Source: Micropterix aruncella
Taxonomy: Eukaryota > Arthropoda > Insecta > Lepidoptera > Micropterigidae
DNA: 64,000 nucleotides
NCBI GenBank assembly: GCA_944548615.1
Contig: OX155955.1
Coordinates: 7,048,068 to 7,112,067, forward strand
Reading direction: 5' to 3'
The notes under the pieces were generated by a model. That model did no database searches, was not told the DNA's origin, and was given only the letters and a program-made list of their open reading frames with translations. The translations under genes were made by a program, and so were the position numbers. Of the stretch, positions 44,100-56,042 are shown piece by piece; the first letter of the stretch is position 1; each line of letters starts with the position of its first letter.

Positions 44100-44122
44100 T
44101 GGTCCTTCGAGGAGCCGGATCA
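44100..44122 (+). promoter_or_regulatory. Primer-binding site candidate
   Basis: TGGTCCTTCGAG starts six bases after the 5' LTR. The first 12 bases match the complement of the 3' end of tyrosine tRNA (...CTCGAAGGACCA) as I recall it; the next bases GAGCCGGA match again only if two bases are looped out. So tRNA-Tyr priming is likely but the fit is imperfect. Confidence 0.5.
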
Positions 44123-44250
44123 GTGACATCTTTGTCGAGCGCTGGATTAGTGATATCTTGATCATTCGAGAGCGAAATCACAAAAAATTGTGTTCCGCCG
44201 AGCGCTAGATCAGGGAGCCCGATCCGTGAAACGACTGTAAATAAAACACC

Positions 44251-47200
44251 ATGGCAAACGGCGACGAAAAATCAAGCGCTTCAGCGAATAAAGTCACAGA
44301 CGAAAATATTACAGACCCCACACCGAAAAGAAGCACTAGATTAGCAGCAAAACACACACTCAACACTACCCCGGAAAGCAGAGTAAGTCGTCAGAAGAGC
44401 AAAATAACGACCCGACGCCAAGAGCGAAGAGCCGAAAAGTCACCTTACTCAACGGAGCCGCCAACGGAGGAAGAAGAAGACGACGACGACGATTCAACTG
44501 AAACTGTGAGGGTCCCCGACTCAAAAACACGACTGTTAGAGCCGACGGCAACAGAAGAAGAAGAAGAAGACGTCAGGATGCAGAAAAAAACCTCCGGAGG
44601 CAGCAGACGAAGTCACTCACCGAAAGCTAGATCAATCAGGAGTCACAGATCTAGAAAATCCAGCAGATCCACGACTGCAGACGCCATGACGCTGCAAATG
44701 TTACAAGCAGACATGGAGGCGGCCGAGGAACGAGCGCGGCTTAAAAAGAAGTATGCAACAGCAAAAGCGGAAGCAGAAACTCGACGTGCAGAAACTGAGG
44801 CGGAGGCCGAGATTGAGATGCAGTTACTGGAGGAGAAATTGGCCATCCATAAACTAATGTTAGAAGCGGAGGCAGAAGAATCGTTTGACGATGAAGAAAG
44901 CCTGCTTGAAAGCCGAACTTCAACCAGACATTCAATACGACGAACGAGCAATTGGCTGATAAAAAACCAGAAAAACGACATTAAACGAGAATCGTCAAAA
45001 CTAGCAAGCAGAATCGTACAAGAAAACAGTGACGGCGCAACGGTGAAACAAACGGAGCTGCAAGGCGAAAAAATGGCGGTGAAAGAAATTCAAACACCGG
45101 TCATCGCATGCCAGCCGAAAGCCAAAGAAACTACGTCCTCAAGCGCCGCTATGGATCATCTATTATTTACATCACGCGCCAATCTATTGAAAGATTTGCC
45201 ACGGTTCGATGGCGACCCACGCGAGTACCTAATTTTTCGCTCACTATTTGACCAAGGAACAAAGGTTTGCGGATTCTCGAACGCCGACAACCTGATTCGG
45301 CTACAGCAAAGTGTAATCGGCCCAGCCAGAGACGTCGTACGCGCGATGCTGCTGGACCCGAGAAACGTCCCGGACATCATGCGAACCTTCGATCGGCGCT
45401 ATGGAAGACCGGCCGCCAGGATCGAGGAGCTGATGAAGGAAGCAGAGAACGCGCCGACGATTGCGGTGAGTGACTCACTTAGTAAAGTTGTCAAATTTGG
45501 TACAATTGTATGTAATGTTGTTTATTCTCTAAAGAATATGGGTCACAGGGCATATTTGGTCAATCCACGGCTTTTGAAAGAGTTGGTTGGAAAACTTCCG
45601 CAACATTTAAGACTACAGTGGTACACAGCAGGGTATGGTGACCATCCAACGTTAGGCGATTTCGGTGAATGGGTAGAAAAAATATTAGATTCTGCATGTT
45701 ACGAGGAACACGTAGACGATCCCCGAAACACGCAGAAACGCGAAAACGCCTCGCCAAACGCAAATCTACGTGCTTACGATCGTAGTCACGTAAATCCACA
45801 TAACCGACCACATGAAAAGCAGAATTACTTCGCGAAAAAGTCGATCAACACGACCATTAGCGAGGAAACAGGGGCCGAATGTTTACGGTGTAGGAAGACG
45901 AATCATCGGACGTCTGAATGTCGAATTCTGCTCGCAATGAGCGTAGATTCACGTTGGGATTGGGTAAGGGAAATAAAAGCCTGTTTTAGCTGTCTAAAAC
46001 AAGGTCATAGGTTTAGCGATTGTAGGAAGAAGAAGAGTTGCGGGGTGGACAATTGTAAGAGGCCACACAATGCGCTTCTTCATCAGAATAGAAATACCGC
46101 AGACGTAGAGAACGTAAAAAAGACTGAACAACGTACCATGTCTACGGTTACTAGCACTTGGATGGAAACAGCGCAGTTTATGCTCAGGGTAGCTCCAGTG
46201 CAGGTCAAGGGACCTACAGGCTGCAAAACTATTTTGGCACTCTTCGACGAAGGTTCTACCGTCAGCCTCATTGAAGATCACATCGCCAAGGAGATAGGTG
46301 CAGATGGCCCAGTAAGTCAGTTAAATCTTGTAGGTGCGACCGGAATGCAAGGCAATAACGGACCCGCACGTAGAATCGATATGGAAATATGTTCTATACA
46401 AGGAGGGGCGTATTACCCTATGAGAGGAGTGCGGACGATCGAAAATTTAGATTTGCCATGTCAGTCGGTAAACGCAAAAGAGATGAAAGAGAAGTGGTCC
46501 CATCTTAAGGATATTCCGCTCTGCAGCATACAGGGAAATCCTCAAATGTTAATAGGAATCGACCACTGGAATTTAATAATACCACGGACGATTCGGGCAG
46601 GTTTGCCTAACACACCCACTGCGACAGCTTCACGTCTTGGTTGGACGCTGGCAGGAAACGTAGGTGGGACACAGCAAGACAGTAGAATAAATCATATTCG
46701 ACATGAAGACCGCGATCAGGAATTGAACGAGCTCGTTCGCGGTTATTTTCAAATCGAGGACCTCGGTACCGTAATACGTGAACATCGTAAAAACGTAAAC
46801 AAACGGGCCGAGTTTTTACTCGACACCACTACTACATACGACCATGGGAAATGGACGACAGGTCTTCTATGGCGTACGGATAGTGAAATCTTGCCACCCA
46901 GTAAGGAGATGGCATTAAAGCGTTTAAAAAATTTAGAAAATAGATTGAAACAGAACATAGATTTAGCGACACAATACGACAAAAATATATTTGAATTTAT
47001 CGAGAAGGGATACGCAAGAAAGCTTACTACTGAGGAAATAAAAACGCAGGGTGACCGTACGTTCTATTTACCTCACTTCGCAGTAACGAACGCGAATAAA
47101 CCAGGTAAGATTCGGTTAGTGTTCGATTGTGCCGCTAAAGTACGTGGAACTAGTCTAAACGACCATTTGTTACCGGGTCCAGATTTATTGAGTCCTCTAG

Positions 47201-48000
47201 TAGGAGTGTTATTTAAATTTAGGCAGGGGCTCGTAGGTTTTACGGCAGATATTCGCGAGATGTTTTTGCAGATTCGGATGAGAGAGTCAGACCAGCAAAG
47301 CCAAAGATTTCTCTGGCGAAATATGAGAAACAACGAATTAAAAAGAGCACTCACAGAGCTCGACACAGACGAACTGGCAACACAAAGCGCAATGCGCAGT
47401 ATAACTTGGCATTTTATTTCACCGGCATCAGCGCACAAAGGTGGAGTATGGGAGCGTCTAGTCCAGTCCGTAAAAAAGGCACTATACGCAACATTAAAGG
47501 AGAGAGCACCACGGGAAGAGACTCTAGCAACTTTGATGACAGAAGCAGAAAACACCGTCAATAGTAGACCTCTCTTGCATGTCTCATTAGATAGTTTAGA
47601 CGCAGAGAGCTTGACACCGAACCACTTTCTAGTGGGATCGTCTTCCGGAAACACTAATATTGGGGCAATAGACCCGAGCAACCTGTGTCTACGTCGACAA
47701 TGGAAGATCGCGCAGACACTGGCTACACACTTCTGGAAGAGATTTGTCAGAGAGTATCTGCCAACGCTCATAAAACGAGAAAAATGGCACGAAAAAGCGG
47801 AGCCAATCAAAAAGGGCTACGTAGTATACATCGTCGACCCACAGCTTCCGAGAAATATTTGGCTCAGAGGAATAATCGAGACAACCTTCCCAGGAAAGGA
47901 TGGACAGACTAGGACTGTCACGGTGAGGAGTCAGGGAAAGCTGTACACTAGACCGGCTACCAAAATCGCAGTCCTGGTTGCTGCCGAACAAAAAGGATAA
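44251..48000 (+). CDS. BEL/Pao Gag-protease-(RT/integrase remnant) polyprotein
   Basis: 1249 codons from ATG in good context (CACCATGG). Residues 1-130 are charged with acidic runs; about 150-215 is a glutamate-rich helix likely to be a coiled coil; about 310-480 is the Gag core of BEL elements (LPRFDGDPREYLIFRSLF, the DUF1759 type). Two CCHC knuckles begin at C544 and C578. The retropepsin motif is LFDEGSTVSLI with D666. RT begins with GKIRLVFDCAA and includes FTADIREMFLQI with D1000, then breaks at FLWR (about 1023). It resumes in the second half of integrase (NELKRALTELD, catalytic-type E1068 in GGVWERLV) and ends with the DUF5641-type tail. The RT active-site box, RNase H, zinc-binding and first two integrase acids are absent. 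The stop is followed by the polypurine tract. Confidence 0.93.
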   Translation: MANGDEKSSASANKVTDENITDPTPKRSTRLAAKHTLNTTPESRVSRQKSKITTRRQERRAEKSPYSTEPPTEEEEDDDDDSTETVRVPDSKTRLLEPTATEEEEEDVRMQKKTSGGSRRSHSPKARSIRSHRSRKSSRSTTADAMTLQMLQADMEAAEERARLKKKYATAKAEAETRRAETEAEAEIEMQLLEEKLAIHKLMLEAEAEESFDDEESLLESRTSTRHSIRRTSNWLIKNQKNDIKRESSKLASRIVQENSDGATVKQTELQGEKMAVKEIQTPVIACQPKAKETTSSSAAMDHLLFTSRANLLKDLPRFDGDPREYLIFRSLFDQGTKVCGFSNADNLIRLQQSVIGPARDVVRAMLLDPRNVPDIMRTFDRRYGRPAARIEELMKEAENAPTIAVSDSLSKVVKFGTIVCNVVYSLKNMGHRAYLVNPRLLKELVGKLPQHLRLQWYTAGYGDHPTLGDFGEWVEKILDSACYEEHVDDPRNTQKRENASPNANLRAYDRSHVNPHNRPHEKQNYFAKKSINTTISEETGAECLRCRKTNHRTSECRILLAMSVDSRWDWVREIKACFSCLKQGHRFSDCRKKKSCGVDNCKRPHNALLHQNRNTADVENVKKTEQRTMSTVTSTWMETAQFMLRVAPVQVKGPTGCKTILALFDEGSTVSLIEDHIAKEIGADGPVSQLNLVGATGMQGNNGPARRIDMEICSIQGGAYYPMRGVRTIENLDLPCQSVNAKEMKEKWSHLKDIPLCSIQGNPQMLIGIDHWNLIIPRTIRAGLPNTPTATASRLGWTLAGNVGGTQQDSRINHIRHEDRDQELNELVRGYFQIEDLGTVIREHRKNVNKRAEFLLDTTTTYDHGKWTTGLLWRTDSEILPPSKEMALKRLKNLENRLKQNIDLATQYDKNIFEFIEKGYARKLTTEEIKTQGDRTFYLPHFAVTNANKPGKIRLVFDCAAKVRGTSLNDHLLPGPDLLSPLVGVLFKFRQGLVGFTADIREMFLQIRMRESDQQSQRFLWRNMRNNELKRALTELDTDELATQSAMRSITWHFISPASAHKGGVWERLVQSVKKALYATLKERAPREETLATLMTEAENTVNSRPLLHVSLDSLDAESLTPNHFLVGSSSGNTNIGAIDPSNLCLRRQWKIAQTLATHFWKRFVREYLPTLIKREKWHEKAEPIKKGYVVYIVDPQLPRNIWLRGIIETTFPGKDGQTRTVTVRSQGKLYTRPATKIAVLVAAEQKG

Positions 48001-48018
48001 GAGACGGGCTTCTCTTAT

Positions 48019-48030
48019 AAGGAGGGGAAA
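48019..48030 (+). promoter_or_regulatory. Polypurine tract
   Basis: AAGGAGGGGAAA lies immediately before the 3' LTR, where plus-strand DNA synthesis would be primed. Confidence 0.85.
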
Positions 48031-49673
<1,643 letters not shown>

Positions 49674-49940
49674 CAGACTATTCAAAGTCCTTCGTTTGCA
49701 AACACGAAGGACTATCTAATGACCCTCCAGCAAAGGCTTAAATGGAAACTCGAAAGGCCCGTTCAGTTGCCAGCAGGCACGATGGCGATTCTGAAAGACG
49801 ACAACGCTCCACACGTCAAATGGCAACTGGGCCGTTTACTCGCACTTCATCATGCTGATGATGACATTCCTCGCGTGGTCACCAACCACGTTTCCCATGG
49901 CCCACCCAAGACAGAAGTCTTGGAAGAACGAGACTAGAAG
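49674..49940 (+). pseudogene. Fragment of another BEL/Pao integrase tail
   Basis: The 72-codon frame from 49719 reads LQQRLKWKLERPVQLPAGTM, then AILKDDNAPHVKWQLGRLLA and a DDDIPRVVT block, the pattern of the C-terminal DUF5641 domain of BEL/Pao integrases, but of a different family from the complete element next door. The N-terminal part is missing. The region was already a repeat when the young element landed at its edge. Confidence 0.7.
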
Positions 49941-50243
49941 CTCTTCCTACTACCACTGGATTACTAGCAGCGTTGAAATCCGTATTTAAATACATTTATT
50001 TTAATCAACTTTAAACTGATTCTATATTTGTTTTGTATTGGAAGCAATTGATTTTGTTGTACTTAGGTCACCCAATTTGTATCTATAGCCCATACGCACA
50101 TTTTCATTGCAACGTTCTTTGCCAAAGTGCAAATATCCAGAAGACAGATTGAAGAAAAATGTGCACAAATTTTAAAGTAATTTAACTTATGTCCTAAACT
50201 TGGGATTGTTAGATATATTAAAAGTAAAAAAAAGTCTTGATTC

Positions 50244-50824
50244 TGTGACGAGCCACCCCTCACTAGACTCCTTGCTGTTTGATGTGAGGAGGTGGTGCCA
50301 ACTTGCGGGTTATCTCCGTATTGAAAGTCGATTGAATGTATATCAGAAGGTATTTATTGTATCAGATGGAATTTATGGTGATTTATATTGCCAGTTTGTT
50401 AACGCTTCCCGAATATGTCAGGGGTTGACGCGTATGGGGTAGCTATCTGCATGAATTTACGAGGGTGCATTGATAAGGATTATATTTTGTGCTCAGAGTA
50501 TCTCGTACTCGACACGGCTCGAGTCTGTAGGAGTTCAGACTGATGCTTGTTCGTCTCGATATGAGGAAAGAAGGAAGAGGTACCCAAAATGGTCGGACCC
50601 GTTAAGTGTAGTGTCGGGTGATTCCGCCGCTGTCTTGGGGGAGTGATCATTCGAGACATGATACCCTGGTGCTATTTTCGCCGCCTTATGAAGGCCGAAA
50701 AATGACGCAATCCAAAATATTCCGAGTAAAAATGTTGTTCAATGTAACTGATTTGACAAAGTTGTTAAAATTCGTGCTAATTCAGCGCTTGACGAGGTGG
50801 AAAAATGACTTAGGGATCGTTACA
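50244..50824 (+). repeat. Probable solo LTR, 581 bp
   Basis: Starts TGTGACGAGCCACCCCTCAC and ends TAGGGATCGTTACA, the same family as 33024-33456 but in the opposite orientation. It has an additional block of roughly 150-220 bases (about 50349-50565) absent from the other copy, so one is a deletion derivative. Shared landmarks are GATGTGAGGAGGTGGTG, GGTACCCAAAATGGTCGGAC and CTATTTTCGCCGCCTTAT. Confidence 0.6.
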
Positions 50825-50924
50825 GTTCCAAGAACTTTTCCAATCGGTTTGAATATAGAACATTAGAAGGTGGTTTCAATAATCCTAAACTACATTCTAG
50901 ATAATTAACAGGTAATGATAATTA

Positions 50925-51124
50925 NNNNNNNNNNNNNNNNNNNNNNNNNNNNNNNNNNNNNNNNNNNNNNNNNNNNNNNNNNNNNNNNNNNNNNNNNNNN
51001 NNNNNNNNNNNNNNNNNNNNNNNNNNNNNNNNNNNNNNNNNNNNNNNNNNNNNNNNNNNNNNNNNNNNNNNNNNNNNNNNNNNNNNNNNNNNNNNNNNNN
51101 NNNNNNNNNNNNNNNNNNNNNNNN
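50925..51124. other. Assembly gap (200 N)
   Basis: Exactly 200 ambiguous bases, a conventional placeholder. It lies next to 119-bp satellite DNA, so the true distance is probably larger and repetitive. Confidence 0.95.
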
Positions 51125-51215
51125 GTTCCATTATAACATGGCTGATGTACCCTGGGTTGGCTCCCGATGAGGAACTCCTCAACGGTCAACAGCAGAGACC
51201 CAAAATTTTGTATAC
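51125..51215 (-). repeat. 119-bp satellite, partial unit after the gap
   Basis: Minus-orientation match to the satellite unit: CATGGCTGATGTACCCTGGG, GCTCCCGATGAGGAACTCCT and GTCAACAGCAGAGACCC. The orientation is opposite to the array at 51.5 kb. Confidence 0.75.
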
Positions 51216-51400
51216 GAGTTTCGATTTCGTTTTCGATACTTTTCGATTTCGATTTCGGTTTCGGTTTCGTTTTAGATTTTGTTTTTTTTTTTCGATTTCG
51301 ATTTCATTTTCGATTTTGATTTTGATTTCGATTTCATCATCATGATCATCGGGGGGGGGGGGGGGTTAATGGGGGGGGGGGGGGGCTAGGTTGGAAAGGG
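51216..51400. repeat. TTTCGA-type hexamer repeat and G-runs
   Basis: 51218-51338 is a drifting (TTTCGA)n simple repeat; 51350-51400 has G-runs separated by TTAAT and CTAGGTTGG. The resulting open frames have no meaning. Confidence 0.8.
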
Positions 51401-51484
51401 GGGGTGGGTGGTATTAATATTCAGATTAATTAAATTCCTGGCTACTTGACAGGAAAGTCTTAAGGTGACACAGGCGTTCGCGTT

Positions 51485-52212
51485 TGCGGACCGTTGAGGA
51501 GTTTCCTCATCGGGAGCCAATCCAAGGTTCATCAGCCATGTCATAGTGAAACTTGCAAGGGGCTATAATAATTGAATGCGTACACAAAATTATGGGTGTC
51601 TGCTGTGAACCGTTGAGGAGTCTTCTCATCGGAAGCCAACCCAGGGTACATCAGCCATGTCATAGTGAAACTTAGAAGGGGCTATCATAATTTAATGCGT
51701 ATACAAAATTTTGGGTCTCTGCTGTTGACCGTTAAGAAATTCCCTTATCGGGAGCCAACCCAGGGTACATCAGCCATGTCATCGTGGTTCATGGAAGCGC
51801 TATCATAATTGAATGCGTATACAAAACTTTGGGTCTCTGCTGTTGAATGTTGAGGAGTACCCTCATCGGGAGCAAACCCAGGGTACATCAGCCATGTCAT
51901 CATGGAACATGGAAAGAGCTATCATAATTGAATGTGTGTACAAAATTTTGGGTCTCTGCTGTTGACCGTTGAGGAGTTCCCTCGTCGGGAACTCCTCAAC
52001 GCCAACCCACGGTTCATCAGCCATGTCATAGGGGAACATGGAAGGGGCTATCATAATTAAATGCGTATACAAAATTTTGCGTCTCTGCTGTTGGCCGTTA
52101 AGGAATTCCCTTATCGGGAGCCAACCCAGAGTTCATCAGTAATGTCATGGTGGAACATGGAAGCGGCTATCATAATTGAATGCGTATACAAAATGTTGGG
52201 TGTCTGCTGATT
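51485..52212 (+). repeat. 119-bp satellite array, about six units
   Basis: The unit of 119 bp contains GGGTCTCTGCTGTTGACCGT, TGAGGAGTTCCCTCATCGGG, AGCCAACCCAGGGTACATCA, GCCATGTCAT and AATGCGTATACAAAATTTT. Units differ at several positions each. One unit has a local duplication that makes a perfect 14-bp stem at 51968-52000. Just left (51424-51480) is a Rep-B-type end (GGCTACTTGACAGGAAAGTC). Confidence 0.85.
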
Positions 52213-52230
52213 GCCTGGAAAGTCAATCAG

Positions 52231-52572
52231 CAGCAAATGAGGGGTTGCCTGATTGCCGGGAAAGTCTTTGAGTGACGACCGATTTTACTTTCCAGTATGG
52301 AAAGTATTGTGGACGCACTTCCGTGTGTCTGTCTGTGTGTGTTTGTTCGTATGTCTGTGTGTCTGTCCGTATTCTCCAACGATAGCGCCGACACGCTTCA
52401 TCCGATTGAGCTGAAATTTGGCATCAGCAGGCATCATTTGGTCATGACATAAGCTGAAAAGATTGTGGTTGATATCCGTTCACCCTGGGTTGGCTCCCGA
52501 CGAGGGAACTCAACGGTCAACAGCGGAGACCCAACATTTTATTAGCTTTCCCGACAATCAGGCAACCCTCCC
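52231..52572 (+). mobile_element. Short element with GGGTTGCCTGATTGCCGGG inverted ends
   Basis: Left end GGGGTTGCCTGATTGCCGGG; the right end is its reverse complement, CCCGACAATCAGGCAACCCT. Inside is Rep-B 5' sequence (the TG-rich run, CTCCAACGATAGCGCCGACA, GAAATTTGGCATC), then a piece of the 119-bp satellite in minus orientation. This links Rep-B, the satellite and a pair of terminal inverted repeats in one unit of about 340 bp. Confidence 0.6.
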
Positions 52573-52629
52573 CGCTTCCCTCCGCAAAAAAATACAACAC
52601 TCCCCCCATCCCCACTTATTCAAACAACA

Positions 52630-53084
52630 ATGAATCACCAATTCAAACACCAATGAATCGCCTTATTTATTTTTTATTTATTTATTTAATAAAATTATCC
52701 TTTTCGACCATCACAACGCTGACACGCCAACGGAACGGACGTTCGCTTCCGAATGCCGATATACTCGTATATCCAAAAATTGGAAACAATGCTAAGCATT
52801 TTGTTGATTCGGATCAACCATTGTACGTAGGATGCGAAAACTATATATACCTAAGTCATAACTGTGACCACTTAAATTTATGTCAGTCAGAAATATTGCT
52901 TTATATGTTTAGCACTTGGTTGATCTGGATCAATTAATGCACGGTGTCCATTAAGGAAATAATTATATACGAATGAAAAATTTCGTAGCTCTTATATTAG
53001 TTGAACCGTATGAGTCGGAAAATCAAGACTTGAATTAAACGGCTTTATTATTATTGGAATTTTATGACTGATTTTGTCTTACCG
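52630..53084 (+). repeat. 1.9-kb-spaced segment, copy 1
   Basis: AT-rich segment marked by AACACCAATGAATCGCC, TATCCAAAAATTGGAAACAA and GGATCAACCATTGTACGTAG. It recurs at offsets of about 1929 and 3838 bases. A 94-codon frame (52653-52937) crosses it, and related frames exist in the other copies with mostly amino-acid-changing differences, so I do not call a gene. Confidence 0.75.
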
Positions 53085-53740
53085 GCCCACCAACCGACGA
53101 TGAGGTAAAGTATTGTGAAAGGGTTTAATATTTATTTCGAGATGAAGACGGATACACATTTTTAATCTCCCCCTCTGCCCATCCCTCCCCCCACCGATCC
53201 CCAAAATGACTAAGGCAACTTCTGTGTGTGTGTGTGTGTGTGTAGTCTGTGTGTGTGTGTGTATTCCTCCACGATAGCGTCCAACGCTTCATCCCGTTTT
53301 GATAAAATTCGGCACGCAGGCATTATTTGGTCATGGCAAGAGTTGAAAAGATTGTAGTTGAAATCGGTCATCACTCAAAGACTCATCCAACCCCTCAAAT
53401 GACGCCTGATAATTTAAACTCATCCTGTATACAAGCGACACAAATAATATTTAAAATCTAACATAAATTAAACTAAGAGTCAAGCCATTTAAAGCGGCGT
53501 CGCTTGCGATGTGTGTATCGTTAAAAAATTGTAATTGATGACTCACGGCGACCCGTGTTGGTAATTTTATTTTTAAATTGAATGAGATGACGCGCGTTCA
53601 AATTCAAATTTTATTGCGTTGCGTCGCACATTAACAGAAAATTTCGCCAACTGCTCATCGACTTTATTTATGAAACGACTATTCAGATGAAATAAGTCCC
53701 TGGCTTCTTGCTGGGAAACACATTTTTTTTTCAAAATGTT
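53085..53740 (+). repeat. Rep-B copy with TG microsatellite
   Basis: Starts CCGGCCCACCAACCGACGAT, has the TG run at 53224-53262, CTCCACGATAGCGTCCAACG, GCAGGCATTATTTGGTCATG, CATCCTGTATACAAGCGACA and the end CTGGCTTCTTGCTGGGAAAC. The distal 330 bases reappear at 57770-58090. Confidence 0.75.
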
Positions 53741-54150
53741 TGTAATACTCCAAATAACGTTGTAACGGCAAGGATAATTGAAAAATTTGCCTGGAAAATA
53801 GGAAAATTCAGGAAAAACTGAAAGTGCTTTTTTCTACTCACGATTCAAATGATTGATATCTGTATTTCTTTTTCTGAATAGGAACGGCATATTTGGTTGT
53901 TTTTTTTTTGTTTTGATCAATATGCTCTCGGGATCTAAATATTCAAACGAATTTATTCAATGTGGTTGGGGGGAGTATATGGGGAAGGGGATGGGGATTT
54001 TTGGGGGGAGTGGAATGGGGATGGGGCTTGGGTGTAGAGTTTGGTCGGGGTCTTAGGGGGGAGGTCGTTAGAGAGAGTGGAGTTTGAAAGGCGGGTGGAG
54101 TTAGGTGAGGTGATTGTGAGGGCGGGGAGGGTGGGGGGGGTTGTAATTTT
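53741..54150. other. Unassigned, then purine-rich G-tract region
   Basis: 53965-54145 is strongly G-rich on the plus strand (GGGGAAGGGGATGGGG and similar), which produces long proline/serine frames on the minus strand that I reject. Confidence 0.6.
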
Positions 54151-54565
54151 TTCGCGGGTTGCCTGATTGCCGGGAGAGTCATTAAAATTTTGGGTCTCTG
54201 CTGTTGACCGTTCAGGAGTTCCCTCATCGGGAGCCAACCCAGGGTACATCAGCCATGTCATCGTGGAACATGGAAGCGCTATCATAATTGAATGCGTATA
54301 CAAAACTTTGGGTCTCTGCTGTTGAATGTTGACGAGTACCCTCATCGGGAGCGAACCCAGGGTACATCAGCCATGTCATCATGGAACATGGAAAGGGCTA
54401 TCATAATTTAATGCGTATACAAAATTTTGGGTCTCTGCTGTTGACCGTTGAGGAGTTCCTTCATCGGGAGCCAACCCACGGTTCATCATCCATGTCATGG
54501 GGGAACATAGAAGCGGCTTTCATAATTGAATGCGTATACAAAATGTTGGGTGTCTGCTGATTGCC
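54150..54565 (+). repeat. 119-bp satellite array, about three units
   Basis: Preceded by GGGTTGCCTGATTGCCGGGA (54156-54175), the same terminal sequence as at 52236, then three to four satellite units, ending GTCTGCTGATTGCCTGGAAA as the first array does. Both arrays are therefore framed by the same junction sequences. Confidence 0.85.
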
Positions 54566-54569
54566 TGGA

Positions 54570-55010
54570 AAGTCAAACACCAATGAATTGCCTTATTTAT
54601 TTTTTATTTATTTATTTAATAAAATTATCCTTTCCGATCAGCAAAACGATGACACGCCAACGGAACGGACTCTCGCTTCCGAATGCCTTATATTCGTATA
54701 TCCAAAAATTGGAAACAATGCTAAGCATATTGTTGATCCGGATCAACCATTGTACGTAGGATGCGAAAACTATATATACCTAAGTCATAACTGTGACCAT
54801 TTAAATTTATGTCAGTTGAATTATTGCTTTATATGTTTAGCACTTTGTTGATCTGGATCAATTAATGCACGGTGTCTATAAGGAAATAATTATATACGAA
54901 TGAAAAATTTCGTAGCTCTTATATTAATTGAACCGTATAAGTCAGAAAATAAAGACTTGATTTAAACGGCTTTATTATTACTTGACTTTTATGACTGATT
55001 TTACCTTACC
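54570..55010 (+). repeat. 1.9-kb-spaced segment, copy 2
   Basis: Same segment as at 52.6 kb (AACACCAATGAATTGCC through AGACTTGATTTAAACGGC), with scattered substitutions and small indels. Confidence 0.75.
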
Positions 55011-55570
55011 GGCCCACCAACCGACGATGAGGTAAAGTATTGTGAACGGGTTAAATATTTATTTCGAGAAGAAGACGGATACACATTTTTGACCTCCCCT
55101 CTGCCATCCCTCCCCCCACCCATTCCTAAAATGACAAAGGCAACTTCTGTGTGTTTATGTCGGTCTCTGTGTGTGTGTGTGTGTGTGTATTCCTCCACGA
55201 TAGCGTCCAACGCTTCATCCCATTTTGATAAAATTCGGCACGCAGGCATCATTTGGTCATGGCAAGAGTTCAAAAGATTGTAGTTGAAATCGGTCATACT
55301 ACAGTCGGGAAAAATTGGACTTACAGACTTAAAATTCGGTATACAGTTGCCTCGTCGGACTGAAACCACATTGTGAAGTTTTGTTTGGAATATCTCATAT
55401 ACAAGAGACATACATAAATAATATTTCATTTCTACCATACATTAGATTAAGAGTAAGGCCCTTCAAAGCGGCGACTCTTGCGATGTGTGAACTGAGTCGC
55501 TTGCGCTGAAATAAGTTCCTGGCTACTTGTTGGGAAACTCTTGCAGTGGTCGTTTTTTTTTTTACTTTTC
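55011..55570 (+). repeat. Rep-B copy with TG microsatellite
   Basis: Starts CCGGCCCACCAACCGACGAT; the TG run lies at 55168-55188; CTCCACGATAGCGTCCAACG, TTGCCTCGTCGGACTGAAAC, GAATATCTCATATACAAGAG and the end CTGGCTACTTGTTGGGAAAC follow. The 145-codon minus frame across it is spurious. Confidence 0.75.
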
Positions 55571-55683
55571 TGACACACCAACCAAACAGGAGGGAAAGTA
55601 TTGTTTAAATCATTTGAACCTATTTCCCATTCCAATAAGCCTCCAATAAAAAAAAATAACTAACTATTTTTTTTGTATCTCCT

Positions 55684-56034
55684 TTGGGGTGGATACGTAT
55701 TTATTTAGAATTAGTTGTGTGTAAAATATTTCAAATGCCTGGAATCTTGGAAGGAAGCCTGGAAATAAGCATGGCTGTAGAAACTGATCCAATATCCGTT
55801 TTTAAATCCACACATTTGTTTAACCACATTCACAATATTTCATTCTTTATAGGATTAATTATATCATCAAAATATTTTACATCGTTTTCCTTACTCCTCA
55901 TACAGCAAGATCGCGCATTCTCAAGCAATTGGATTTTCTTGATAGATGTTCTATTCATTTTTGAAAAAGTCATGACCCAAATGCAAAATTCAGTGGGAGG
56001 CGATGAATCACCAATTAAACATTATTCTTTCTGA
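55684..56034 (+). CDS. Orphan 116-codon frame, doubtful
   Basis: An uninterrupted frame with a hydrophobic middle (NISFFIGLIISSKYFTSFSL) and no domain that I recognise. It occupies sequence not shared with the neighbouring repeat units, ending just before the RLE-element fragment. No promoter or splice evidence. It may be chance or a remnant of an unidentified transposon protein. Confidence 0.2.
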   Translation: MGWIRIYLELVVCKIFQMPGILEGSLEISMAVETDPISVFKSTHLFNHIHNISFFIGLIISSKYFTSFSLLLIQQDRAFSSNWIFLIDVLFIFEKVMTQMQNSVGGDESPIKHYSF

Positions 56035-56042
56035 GGTAATAA

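Noticed and set aside
50905..51189. Frames spanning the N gap
   Set aside because: They consist mostly of unknown bases.
53943..54345. 94- and 130-codon minus frames rich in proline and serine
   Set aside because: Produced by the G-rich tract and satellite units; no conserved counterpart.
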